Source: Alphaproteobacteria bacterium (GTDB lineage: Bacteria > Pseudomonadota > Alphaproteobacteria > UBA2966). From it: a stretch of DNA of 59,557 bases. Shown in pieces: positions 8,727 to 17,122 of the stretch. Each line of letters starts with the position of its first letter. Within the stretch, counting starts at the first letter, position 1. The DNA lies in contig JAGWAU010000007.1 of assembly GCA_021296255.1 (NCBI GenBank), forward strand, positions 1 to 59,557, read 5' to 3'. The notes beneath the pieces are model-generated. The model did no database searches and was not told the origin of the DNA. It worked only from the letters and a program-made list of their open reading frames with translations. The translations under genes and the position numbers were made by a program.

Positions 8727-10004
8727 ATGAATCTTACCGATGCCGACAAGCGGAAACTCGACGGCGGCGAAGGGCCGGCCGTTCAGCATGCCATGGAGCA
8801 CTTGCTCAAGATGGGCGAGGCCTTTGACGCCGAGGAGATGGTGGACCTTCACACGGTGCATGTGTTCTCGGACTACCGCACGGTCGGCGATGGCGGAGTT
8901 AACTTCTACGAGAACCTGGTCGACCTGGGTGGCCACATTTCGCTCCCGTCCTCATGTGAACCCATGTCCATGGATCGTAATCACAATGACCAGTTCGACT
9001 GGCCGGAAGGGTACGAGGAAGGTCAGCAGAAGATTGTCGACGCCCTCGCGACGCTCGGCGTTCAGCCCACCTTCTCCTGCACTCACTATCTGAACGCCAA
9101 CGTACCCAAATTCCAGTCGAACATGGCCTGGGTCGAAGGTAACGCAACGGGGTTCGCCAATACCGTGATCGGGGCCCGCGGCAACCGGGAGGACGCGGTT
9201 ACCAGTCCGCTGGCCGGTATCGCCCGACGCATCCCCAAGTACGGCATGCTGGACCCCAAGAACCGGACCGGTGATTGCTTGGTTGAGATCGATCCGAACC
9301 TCATAGAGCGCATCGGCGGTGACGGGCGGCGCACGGCGGACTACGAGGCGCTCGGCGCTGTCATCGGCGACTTCGCGTACGACCGTATCCCGGTGGTGAC
9401 GGGCCTGCCCGACTACATGCAGAACGAAGAACTGAAGGCCTTGGTGACCGCTTGTTCGCCGGCCATGACGACGACGTTGATGCTGCTCGTCGGCATCAGC
9501 CCGGAGGCGCGAACCCTTGAAGAGGCATTTGGCGGCAAGGTACCGAAAGATGTAGACACCATTCAGGTCACCGAAGATGACCTGCGGGAAATGTATGGCC
9601 AGCTTGAGCAGACAACCAAGGAGGATGTCGACATCGTCATCTCCGGCTGTCCCTTCAAGACCTTGCAGGAGGTCCAAGAGCTGACCGAACAGCTTGGAGA
9701 GCAGAAGGTGGCGGACGGCGTCAAGTTCTACATATTCACAGACCGCATCACCTTCAACATGGCGAAGGACATGGGACTGGTGGAGAGGATCGAGGCCGCT
9801 GGCGCCCTTCTCACCACCGATACCTGTAGCTGGTGCATGCCTGTCGAGACCATGTTCGGCCCCGACAAGGTCATCGCCTCCGACAGCATGAAGATGCGAC
9901 GCCTGCTGGCCGGCGACGGCAAGCCGACGTGGCGCTACGGCACCCTCACCGACGTGGTGGATGCCGCCGTCACAGGTAAGTTCAAGCCGAGCCGTTGGAA
10001 TTAG
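8727..10004 (+). CDS. aconitase X large (catalytic) subunit, copy 1
   Basis: This 425-residue protein is the DUF521/aconitase X catalytic subunit. Bacterial two-subunit members include cis-3-hydroxy-L-proline dehydratase (product delta1-pyrroline-2-carboxylate), while archaeal relatives dehydrate mevalonate 5-phosphate. Visible candidate Fe-S/active-site cysteines are in SSCEPMSMD, SGCPFKT and DTCSWCMP, and the conserved EGNATGFANTVIGARGNRED stretch is intact. A GGGAGG ribosome site precedes ATG 8727. The small subunit follows at 10044, and the pair is duplicated at 10520-12254. A proline-like substrate fits the neighbouring N-demethylase-type flavoprotein, but the exact substrate is inferred. 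Confidence 0.85.
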   Translation: MNLTDADKRKLDGGEGPAVQHAMEHLLKMGEAFDAEEMVDLHTVHVFSDYRTVGDGGVNFYENLVDLGGHISLPSSCEPMSMDRNHNDQFDWPEGYEEGQQKIVDALATLGVQPTFSCTHYLNANVPKFQSNMAWVEGNATGFANTVIGARGNREDAVTSPLAGIARRIPKYGMLDPKNRTGDCLVEIDPNLIERIGGDGRRTADYEALGAVIGDFAYDRIPVVTGLPDYMQNEELKALVTACSPAMTTTLMLLVGISPEARTLEEAFGGKVPKDVDTIQVTEDDLREMYGQLEQTTKEDVDIVISGCPFKTLQEVQELTEQLGEQKVADGVKFYIFTDRITFNMAKDMGLVERIEAAGALLTTDTCSWCMPVETMFGPDKVIASDSMKMRRLLAGDGKPTWRYGTLTDVVDAAVTGKFKPSRWN

Positions 10005-10043
10005 TCCTGGCACGATCAAGCCCGGGAACCGAGGAACTGAACT

Positions 10044-10472
10044 ATGAGTGAAACGATCACCCTGCACGGACATCCCGTCAGCAGGGGCGTCGGCGAGGGC
10101 GAAGCCTTGGTCTGCGATAAGCCGTTGAGCTTTATCGCCGTCGGCATCAGCAACGAGGAAGGAATCGTGCGTATCGATAAGCACCCTCTGAACGGCCAGT
10201 CGATCGCCGGCAAGGTGCTGATTTACGACACCGACATCTTTTCGACCGGTGGTGCCCTCAGCATGTACACCAAGAAGACGATCTACAAGACGGCACCCGC
10301 TGCCGTTATCTGGCGCAAAGCCCATAACATCGGGGCCGGCGGCACCATCTACGCCGGTGTCCCCTCGATGGACCAGATCGAGGAAGGGTTGCCCTGGGAT
10401 TTGATCAGCACTGGCGACTGGGTGAAGGTCGACTCCGAACAAGGCATCGTCGAAGTGACGAAAAAGTCCTAG
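10044..10472 (+). CDS. aconitase X small (swivel) subunit, copy 1
   Basis: This 142-residue DUF126 swivel-domain protein forms the second half of the two-subunit aconitase X. It carries the small-subunit motifs ITLHGHPVSRGVGEGEALV near the N-terminus, VLIYDTDIFSTGG in the middle and WVKVDSEQGIVEVTKKS at the end. GAGGAAC lies just ahead of the start. The gene is 39 bases downstream of the large subunit and belongs to the same operon. Its duplicate at 11826-12254 has the same length. Confidence 0.87.
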   Translation: MSETITLHGHPVSRGVGEGEALVCDKPLSFIAVGISNEEGIVRIDKHPLNGQSIAGKVLIYDTDIFSTGGALSMYTKKTIYKTAPAAVIWRKAHNIGAGGTIYAGVPSMDQIEEGLPWDLISTGDWVKVDSEQGIVEVTKKS

Positions 10473-10519
10473 GACCGGTCTTCCAGGTTCGGTTGCGGTC
10501 GTTACGGGGAGGCGAGTTC

Positions 10520-11796
10520 GTGCGGCTTAGCGATTCCGACAAACGCAAGCTCGACGGCGAGGAAGGACCGGCGGTCCGGCACGCCATGGAGCATCTCGTG
10601 AAGATGGGCGGGGCGTTCGAGGCCGAGGAGATGGTGGACCTGCATTCCTGCCATCTGCTCTCGGACTACCGCACCATGGGCGAGGGCGGGCTCGAGTTCT
10701 ACGAGCAACTCGTCGAGTGGGGCGGCATCATGCGCGTGCCGACGACTTGCGATCCGATGTCCATGGACATGAAGAACATGGATAAGTTCGACTGGCCGGA
10801 GGGGTACCCGGAGAAACAGACGCGCATCTCGGACGCCTTCCGCGACCTCGGTGTGGCACTTACCTTCTCGTGCACGCCGCACCTCGGCCATAACGTACCC
10901 AAGTTCGGCGAGAACCTGGCTTGGGTCGAGGGAAATGCGACGGGTTACGCCAATTCGGTGCTGGGAGCCCGCGGTAACCGGGAAGACAGCATTACGGCGC
11001 CGCTCGCCGGCATCGCCGGGCGTACGCCCAAGTTCGGTCTACTGGATCCGGAGAACCGCGTCGGCGAATGTCTGTCGAGATCGATCCGAACCTCATGGAG
11101 CGGTTGGGCGGCGACGGCCGTCGGGCTGGCGATTTTTCGGCACTGGGAATGATCATCGGCGATTTCGCCTATGACCGCGTTCCGGTGGTCACGGGCCTCC
11201 GTCCGAACCTGGAGACCGAAGAGCTCAAGGCCATGTGCTCCGCGTGCTCGCCGGCCCTGATCGGGACACTGATGTTCCTGGTCGGCATCAGCCCGGAAGC
11301 GAACACCGTCGAAGAGGCGTTCGGAGGCAAGGTGCCGAAGGACGTCGATCGGCTGTGGGTCGACGCCGACACCATGCGGCAGTCCTACGAACAGCTCTCC
11401 AACACCACCAAGGAAGACGTCGATGTCGTCATGTCGGGTTGCCCCTTCAAGACCATCTACGAGATCCAGGAAGTGGTGGAGCAGCTCGGCGACGACAAGG
11501 TCAAGGAAGGCGTGAAGTTCATCATTCACACCGACCGGGTTACCTATGTTCTCGCCGAGCACATGGGCTTGGTGGACAGGATCGTCGATGCCGGCGCGCT
11601 GCTGACCACCGACACCTGTGAATACTGCATGCCGATCGAGAACATGTACGGTCCCGATACGGTCATCGCTGCCGACAGCATGAAGATGCGCCGCCTAGTC
11701 GCTGGGGAAGGCAAACCGACGTGGCGCTACGGGACGCTGACGGACTGCGTCAACGCCGCGATCACCGGCAAGTTCCGCCCCACCCATTGGAACTGA
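10520..11796 (+). pseudogene. aconitase X large subunit, copy 2, interrupted by a one-base frameshift
   Basis: The reading frame from GTG 10520 (GGGGAGG seven bases upstream, matching copy 1) encodes residues equivalent to the first half of copy 1, through ENRVGECL. It then leaves frame and stops at 11152. The remainder continues in the next frame from about 11074 (VEIDPNLMERLGG) to the stop at 11796. Copy 1 reads gat tgc ttg gtt gag atc here, while copy 2 reads gaa tgt ct- gtc gag atc, so one base is missing near 11072-11073. No slippery heptamer is visible. All other parts, including the cysteines in TTCDPMSMD, SGCPFKT and DTCEYCMP, look functional. The break is therefore either very recent or a sequencing/assembly error. 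Confidence 0.8.
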
Positions 11797-11825
11797 CGGG
11801 CGTTGGGTTTTCGCGAGGATCGGGC

Positions 11826-12254
11826 ATGGGTGGGACCATCACGCTGCATGGACGCCCCATCTCCAAGGGCGTGGCCGAAGGCGAAGCGATCGTCACGGAC
11901 AAGGCACTGTCGTTCATCGCCGCCGCGATCACGAACGACGAGGGGATCGTTCGCATGGACGGCCATCCCCTCCAGGGGAGGTCGGTCATGGACAAGGTTC
12001 TGGTCTACGACACCGACATCTACTCAACCGGCGCGGGGCTCAGCTTTTACACCAAATGGAAGATCAACCAGTCGACGCCGCGCGCGATTATCTGCCGAGA
12101 GATGCACAACATCGGCGGTGGTTTTACGATCTACACGGGCGTACCGTCGATCGACCGCATCCAGGAAGGCCTGCCCTGGGATCTCATCGGCGACGGCGAC
12201 TGGGTCAAGGTTGACTCCGAGCAGGGCATCATCGAGGTGACGAAGAAGTCCTAA
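11826..12254 (+). CDS. aconitase X small (swivel) subunit, copy 2
   Basis: This 142-residue DUF126 protein is paralogous to 10044-10472, with ITLHGRPISKGVAEGEAIV at the start and WVKVDSEQGIIEVTKKS at the end. The ATG at 11826 is chosen because it gives exactly the length and N-terminus of copy 1. It follows the frameshifted large subunit by 29 bases. If the large-subunit frameshift is real, this small subunit may be without its own partner or may pair with copy 1. It is the last gene of the + strand run and faces the luciferase-like gene. Confidence 0.86.
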   Translation: MGGTITLHGRPISKGVAEGEAIVTDKALSFIAAAITNDEGIVRMDGHPLQGRSVMDKVLVYDTDIYSTGAGLSFYTKWKINQSTPRAIICREMHNIGGGFTIYTGVPSIDRIQEGLPWDLIGDGDWVKVDSEQGIIEVTKKS

Positions 12255-12261
12255 GGGGATG

Positions 12262-12281
12262 GAAGCGCGCCACGGCGCTTC
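12262..12281. terminator. hairpin between convergent genes
   Basis: The perfect inverted repeat GAAGCGC (12262-12268) / GCGCTTC (12275-12281), with a six-base loop, lies exactly between the stops of the + strand aconitase X operon and the - strand operon. No T-run follows on either side, so a bidirectional terminator is plausible but not certain. Confidence 0.4.
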
Positions 12282-13191
12282 ACCTCCGCAGTGCCGGGAT
12301 GACGTCTTGGGCGATGGTCTCGAATGTGGGGCGATCGGACTCCAGAACAGGGTAGTCGAGCATGAACTCCGAGATGCCCAGTTCTCGGAACCGCTCCACC
12401 GCTTCGACGAAAGCATCCTTGGATGCGTAGTATGGTATGGCGTCGCTGACGTCCCGCGCCGGTTTGTCGAGCAGCACATAGGATCGGCGAATCTCCCCGG
12501 GGTCGCGCCCGACGGCATGGCAATGCTCTTCGAGAATCTCGATGCGTTCGCGCGTTTCCGCAAGTTGCCCTTCGAGCGTTCCGGCGCGTCCAATGCTGTT
12601 CCAGATGTCCGCAAACCTGGCCACGTGCATGAGCATGTTCCGCCCAATGGTCCCAACGGCAATGGGCGGTCGGGGCTGCTGAATGGGCCGAGGAATCATC
12701 ACTGCATCCCGGATGGTATAGTAGGAGCCGTCGTAGCTGGTGGTCTCCTGCCGCAACAGCAGGTCGATGATCTCGACGTATTCTCCGAACCGTGCAACCC
12801 GCTCCTTCAGTGGCCAGTTCGCCAATCCCATCATGCCGTATGAGGGGTCCGACGTGAGTCCGATCCCGAGTCCGATGACAAGACGCCCGGCGGAGATCTG
12901 ATCCACTGTGAGCGCCTGACGCGCCAATATGGCTGGATTGCGCAACGGTATCTGCGTGACATACGTCGCGAGCTTGATGTGCGAGGTCTCCCGCGCGGCG
13001 GCCGCAAGGGTCGTCCATCCTTCCAGCCATGGATCCGTAGGCGAGGGTTTCGGGTATCGCCAGTCGACGAAATGGTCCGCGGTGGCCACCAGATCGAAGC
13101 CGAGTTCCTCCACGTGCTGGAAGCGGGCAAGGAGCTCCTCCCCCGGCACGTTGGGCAGAAGGAGAACCTGAAACTCCAACCTGTGATTCAC
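12280..13191 (-). CDS. LLM-class (luciferase-like) flavin- or F420-dependent oxidoreductase
   Basis: This 303-residue protein has a predicted TIM-barrel luciferase-like monooxygenase fold. Family features are the N-terminal ELGFDLVATADHF, the central LATYVTQIPLRNPAILARQALTVDQ, RLVIGLGIG, and PRPPIAVGTIGRNML with ADIWN. It would use reduced FMN or F420 to oxidise or reduce a small organic substrate. It starts with GTG three bases after the stop of the upstream flavoprotein gene, indicating tight translational coupling. It is the last gene of the transporter-flavoprotein operon, which suggests a role in degrading the imported compound. The cofactor and substrate are not determinable from sequence. 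Confidence 0.82.
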   Translation of the reverse strand: MNHRLEFQVLLLPNVPGEELLARFQHVEELGFDLVATADHFVDWRYPKPSPTDPWLEGWTTLAAAARETSHIKLATYVTQIPLRNPAILARQALTVDQISAGRLVIGLGIGLTSDPSYGMMGLANWPLKERVARFGEYVEIIDLLLRQETTSYDGSYYTIRDAVMIPRPIQQPRPPIAVGTIGRNMLMHVARFADIWNSIGRAGTLEGQLAETRERIEILEEHCHAVGRDPGEIRRSYVLLDKPARDVSDAIPYYASKDAFVEAVERFRELGISEFMLDYPVLESDRPTFETIAQDVIPALRR

Positions 13192-13194
13192 GGG

Positions 13195-15162
13195 CTAAAG
13201 CCCTCGCCCCACACGGTGACCGTCGACGATCGCGAGTTCGATGTCCCGCGGCTGATAGCAGTCGCCGATGGCGTAAACCTCGGGAAACTGATCCTTGAGT
13301 TCCTGATAGAGCGCATCGTCGGGCTCTCCCCCGGCGGCCAGAACGACGGTGTCGACGTTCTCAATGGTGCGCGGTTCCCAGGTGACGACGTTGTAAACGT
13401 CGACGGAGTTCTCCAATACCTCCCAAACGCCCGTGAACGGCGTCAGCACGACACCCTTCTTGAGCAGACTCTCCGTTAGGTTGTGCCATGCCGGGCCCGG
13501 CATATTCCGGCCGACAAATTCCAGCCCGGTGACAACCTCAACGTCTCGTCCCTGGTCCACCAGGTATTCCGCGACGGTCGGTGCCTCGGCACGGCCTAAG
13601 GTGTCGACGACTAGAATCCGTTGGCCGATGGGGGCATTGCCCAGCAGGACTTGTCTCGCGCTCAGCACATGCTTTTTGTCGACGCCCAGTACCTCGGGGC
13701 GAAACGCGGTCGAACCTGTTGCGATGACGACCACGTCCGGTTCTTCAGCCGACAAATCTTTCTCTCCTGCCTCATGGACCAACCGCACGTCTACGGCCAG
13801 CTTCCGAAGCTGACGTTCGAAGAAGAAGATGATTTCCTCGAAGATCTCCCGAGCCGGTGTCCGCATCACCAAATTGACCTGACCGCCTAGGCGCTGCCCC
13901 TTCTCGAACAAGATCACCTCGTGCCCGCGTTCGGCCGCGACACGAGCTGCCTCGCAGCCGGCCGGTCCCCCACCCACGATGACGACTTTCCTCTCAAACT
14001 CCGCCGGCGGCAGTTCCGACCAGTGCAGCTCCCGTCCAGTGACAGGGTTGTAAATGCAGCCGACGCCCATGCCGAGATCGACGTGGCCGACGCAGCTCTG
14101 GGTGCACGCAATGCAGGTTCGGATATCGTCGGCCCGCCCCTCCCGGACCTTGTTGGGCCAGTGAGGATCGGCAATGAGCACGCGAGCCATGCCGATGATG
14201 TCGGCCTTGCCTTCCTTGATCATGCCGTCCGCCAGAGTCGGGGAGTCGATGCGCCCGGTGCCGACCACGGGAAGCGTCGTGGCTTCCTTCAGTCCCGCTG
14301 GAAGATGAGCGAACTCGCCCGGCTTGTAGTAGTGGGACGGCCAATGCTGACGGCCGCTCCTCGGACTCGCTACCAAGCCTTGCCACATGTTGAAGTAGTC
14401 GACCTTCCCCGCATTCTCGATGACGCCGACCATCTGCTTGTAGTCGTCGAGCCCCAGACTGTAATCGACGAGATCATCATAGAAACGGATGCCGAGGAGA
14501 CGATCGGGTTTGAGGGCATCCCGCACGGCGTCGATCACCTCGCTCAGGAAGGTCATCCTTTCCTCTAGGGTGCCGCCACCATATTTGTCGTCGCGGAAAT
14601 TCGCCTGGGCGTTGAGGAAGTTGGAGAAGAGGTAGTCGACGCCAACCGCGAGTTCGACACCATCCATGTCACCCCGCACGACACGGCCCGCGGCCGTGCC
14701 AAACTGTTCGACGACCTGCTCGACTTCAGCAGTAGACATGGCGTGGGGCATGAATTGGGAGGAGGAGAAATCAGGGGCGGGCACTGCGGACGCCGACACG
14801 ATTCGGCTTTGCAAGAACCCGGCCTCGGTCGGGCGCCGCCCACGGTGGCCAAGCTGTGCCAGTATGGGCACGTCGTGGGTGTGGGTGGCCTCGGCAAACT
14901 TCTTGTAGAATTCGGTAATGCGTTCGTCATAGCTGCAGATGTCGCGTGCATGGTCGCCATCGTAGTGGGGCACCGTATGGCCGGTGACGATGATCCCGGC
15001 ACCACCCTTGGCGCGCTCGCGGATGTAGGCAACGTATTGCTCCGTAGGAATTCCATCTCCGCTCTTGAACTGGGCGCCGTGGCCAGTGTTCATGATCCGG
15101 TTCTTGAGCGTGTAAGTTCCGACCTTCAGAGGACTGAACAGGCTGGGGAACGAGTTTGTCAT
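13195..15162 (-). CDS. Old Yellow Enzyme-family FAD/FMN iron-sulfur oxidoreductase (N-demethylase/dienoyl-CoA reductase type)
   Basis: This 655-residue protein has the domain order of 2,4-dienoyl-CoA reductase, trimethylamine dehydrogenase and N-methylproline (stachydrine) demethylases. An N-terminal FMN TIM barrel (about 1-340, with AQLGHRGR and the Fe-S-proximal region) is followed by a 4Fe-4S cysteine set CX2CX3CX11C near residue 348 (CIACTQSC ... GVGC). A FAD-binding Rossmann motif VVIVGGGPAGCEAAR and a second dinucleotide region (about 517-547) come next. The gene lies directly downstream of ABC permeases of the polyamine/betaine type. An oxidative demethylase of an imported N-methylated amino acid or betaine is therefore more likely than a fatty-acid role. 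That assignment is contextual inference. Confidence 0.85.
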   Translation of the reverse strand: MTNSFPSLFSPLKVGTYTLKNRIMNTGHGAQFKSGDGIPTEQYVAYIRERAKGGAGIIVTGHTVPHYDGDHARDICSYDERITEFYKKFAEATHTHDVPILAQLGHRGRRPTEAGFLQSRIVSASAVPAPDFSSSQFMPHAMSTAEVEQVVEQFGTAAGRVVRGDMDGVELAVGVDYLFSNFLNAQANFRDDKYGGGTLEERMTFLSEVIDAVRDALKPDRLLGIRFYDDLVDYSLGLDDYKQMVGVIENAGKVDYFNMWQGLVASPRSGRQHWPSHYYKPGEFAHLPAGLKEATTLPVVGTGRIDSPTLADGMIKEGKADIIGMARVLIADPHWPNKVREGRADDIRTCIACTQSCVGHVDLGMGVGCIYNPVTGRELHWSELPPAEFERKVVIVGGGPAGCEAARVAAERGHEVILFEKGQRLGGQVNLVMRTPAREIFEEIIFFFERQLRKLAVDVRLVHEAGEKDLSAEEPDVVVIATGSTAFRPEVLGVDKKHVLSARQVLLGNAPIGQRILVVDTLGRAEAPTVAEYLVDQGRDVEVVTGLEFVGRNMPGPAWHNLTESLLKKGVVLTPFTGVWEVLENSVDVYNVVTWEPRTIENVDTVVLAAGGEPDDALYQELKDQFPEVYAIGDCYQPRDIELAIVDGHRVGRGL

Positions 15163-15184
15163 GAGGATGCGGGGCGGCCTGCGT

Positions 15185-16012
15185 CTAGCGCGCTCTCCTG
15201 TAAAGGATCGTGTAGATGATCACGAACAACGCGATCATCAGCAACGAGAAGATCGTCGAGGCCGTGCCAAGGGCAAACAGGGTCGGGCGGATGCGCTGGG
15301 TCATTGAGGCGTTGATATCGAGCGGCAGGGTATTGAATTCACCGGCCAACAAGGTCGTACGCGCGAACTCGTCGTAGGAGAGCGTGAAGCCGAACAGGCC
15401 TGCGGCGACGACCCCCGGCAAGATAAGGGGGAGGGTCACCTCCTTGAACACGGTCCATTCGTCGGCCCCCATGTCCCGGGCCGCCTCCTCGAGCCGGCTG
15501 TCGAAACGGTTGAAGACGGCCATCATGACGAGAAAGCCGAACGGCAGGGTCCATACTACATGGACGCCGAGCGCCGAGGACCACCACGCCGGCGGAATGC
15601 CGACTTCCTTCAAGAGCGTGGCGAGGCCAAGGCTGAGCAGGATTCCGGGCACCATCAGCCCGGCCATGACGGTGTAGAACAACACACCCGAACCCGGGAA
15701 CCGCTTGCGGAAGGCCATGGACAGCATGGTCGAGAACAGCGCCGTGAAAGCCATGACGATGAGTGCCAGGACAAGTGAACGCAATAGGGCGCCCTGCAGA
15801 TCGCCGACCGTCGAAGGCTCGATCAGCTTCTCCCACCAGTAGAGACTGACGCCGCGCATGGGGAAGCTGGTGCCGCCGCGACGCCCTTGGAACGACAGCA
15901 CGAACATGGCGATCATCGGTCCGTAGATGAAGATCAGAAAGAGTACGAAGTAGACGCTGTAGCCCGTCTTGATCCAGGCCCGCCGCCGCCGCTCCCGCGT
16001 CCACCGCCGCAT
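15185..16012 (-). CDS. ABC transporter permease, PotC type
   Basis: This 275-residue inner-membrane permease has about six transmembrane segments, starting with VYFVLFLIFIYGPMIAMFVL. The cytoplasmic EAA loop is visible as LEEAARDMGADEWTVFKEVTLPLILPG, split here around the conserved EAA...G motif. It is the second permease of the transporter encoded at 15185-18409. It begins one base after the stop of the preceding permease gene and is followed 22 bases later by the flavoprotein gene. Confidence 0.88.
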   Translation of the reverse strand: MRRWTRERRRRAWIKTGYSVYFVLFLIFIYGPMIAMFVLSFQGRRGGTSFPMRGVSLYWWEKLIEPSTVGDLQGALLRSLVLALIVMAFTALFSTMLSMAFRKRFPGSGVLFYTVMAGLMVPGILLSLGLATLLKEVGIPPAWWSSALGVHVVWTLPFGFLVMMAVFNRFDSRLEEAARDMGADEWTVFKEVTLPLILPGVVAAGLFGFTLSYDEFARTTLLAGEFNTLPLDINASMTQRIRPTLFALGTASTIFSLLMIALFVIIYTILYRRAR

Positions 16013-16013
16013 G

Positions 16014-17006
16014 TCAGAGCTCCTTCCGGATGTCGACGATTTTCAGGATGACCACCACACCGATCATCATCGACAGCATCAGCATGAGCGCGTTCACGGC
16101 AGCGAAGGGATAGTTGGCGATGGCGTAGTAATTGAGGATGACGGTGCCTGTCGTGCTGGTCTTGCCGCCGTAGACCACGACGGCGGTCGCGAACTCACCC
16201 ATGATCATCACGAAGATGAAGATCATGCCGATGGCGACGCCGGGCAGGGACAGCGGTCCGATGATTTCCCGGAAGATCTGGAAGATCGAAGCGCCCATGT
16301 CGCGGGCCGCCTCGAGGATGGCCTGATCGATCTTGGCGAGTGAGAAGAATATCGGGCCGACGCACAACACGACGTAGAGCTGCACGAGCGCCATGGTGTA
16401 GCCGAATTCCGAGTACAACAGGATACCGATAGGCTTGTCGATAATGTCGAGGCCCATCAGCATCTTGTTGAACAGGCCGCGTCGCCCCAGCATGGGGATC
16501 CAGGCCACGGCCCGGATGAGATAGCTCGTCCAGAAGGGCACCATGCACAAGAGGAAGAGCGCGAGCTGCCACTTGAAGCTCTTTACCTGCATCGCTAGGA
16601 AATAGGCGATCGGATAGCCGATGACGAGACACAGAACCATCACGACCAAGGCGAAGTAGAATGTCGATCCCAGCGACCGGATGAACACGCTGGGGCGCAG
16701 GAAGTTGTCGTCGCCCGGGATGAAGAACCCTTGGTTGTGGAAATACTCGCCGTAATGATGGAGCGTGAGGTCCGGCTCCATGCCGTATCCGCTCGACGTC
16801 CAGAAGCTGAAGACGACAATGCTGATCAACGGGATGACGAGGAATACGATGAGCCAGATCGCCGCCGGTGCGATCAACCATCCCGTGGGGAACCCGGCTT
16901 CGCGCCTGAATTGCTTTGCCTCGCCGGCAGTCGTCGGTGGGGTCGGCTGCGAGCCGATGAGGCCTCCGTGGTGTCCGTTAACGACTTGGTCGACCATCAG
17001 TGTCAC
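16014..17006 (-). CDS. ABC transporter permease, PotB type
   Basis: This 330-residue permease begins with a cytoplasmic N-terminus of about 45 residues. Its first membrane segment (APAAIWLIVFLVIPLISIVVF) is followed by about five more. The EAA loop AILEAARDMGASIFQIFREI contacts the ATPase at 7509-8627 in the proposed model. It is encoded between the periplasmic binding protein and the second permease. The long N-terminus may mean that a slightly later start is used. Confidence 0.88.
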   Translation of the reverse strand: MTLMVDQVVNGHHGGLIGSQPTPPTTAGEAKQFRREAGFPTGWLIAPAAIWLIVFLVIPLISIVVFSFWTSSGYGMEPDLTLHHYGEYFHNQGFFIPGDDNFLRPSVFIRSLGSTFYFALVVMVLCLVIGYPIAYFLAMQVKSFKWQLALFLLCMVPFWTSYLIRAVAWIPMLGRRGLFNKMLMGLDIIDKPIGILLYSEFGYTMALVQLYVVLCVGPIFFSLAKIDQAILEAARDMGASIFQIFREIIGPLSLPGVAIGMIFIFVMIMGEFATAVVVYGGKTSTTGTVILNYYAIANYPFAAVNALMLMLSMMIGVVVILKIVDIRKEL

Positions 17007-17122
17007 CTAGCCTCGTCCACCCAAACCGTTCGGAAGGGGAGCGAGAAGAACGGGCCGGCACGGCACCAGCCGTCCGGCCCGTCTGCTAGGTCTCGGGATT
17101 CGGTCCCGAGCGCGTCGTTGAG

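Larger units (their letters stand above)
8727..12254 (+). repeat. tandem duplication of the aconitase X large-small gene pair
   Basis: The pair 8727-10472 is followed by a paralogous pair at 10520-12254, in the same order, orientation and spacing, with starts 1793 bases apart. The proteins remain clearly alike along their whole length but differ at many positions, so the duplication is not recent. Confidence 0.85.

Noticed and set aside
11050-11100. Programmed ribosomal frameshift in aconitase X copy 2
   Set aside because: No slippery heptamer or downstream pseudoknot is visible, and copy 1 is read in one frame at the same point.
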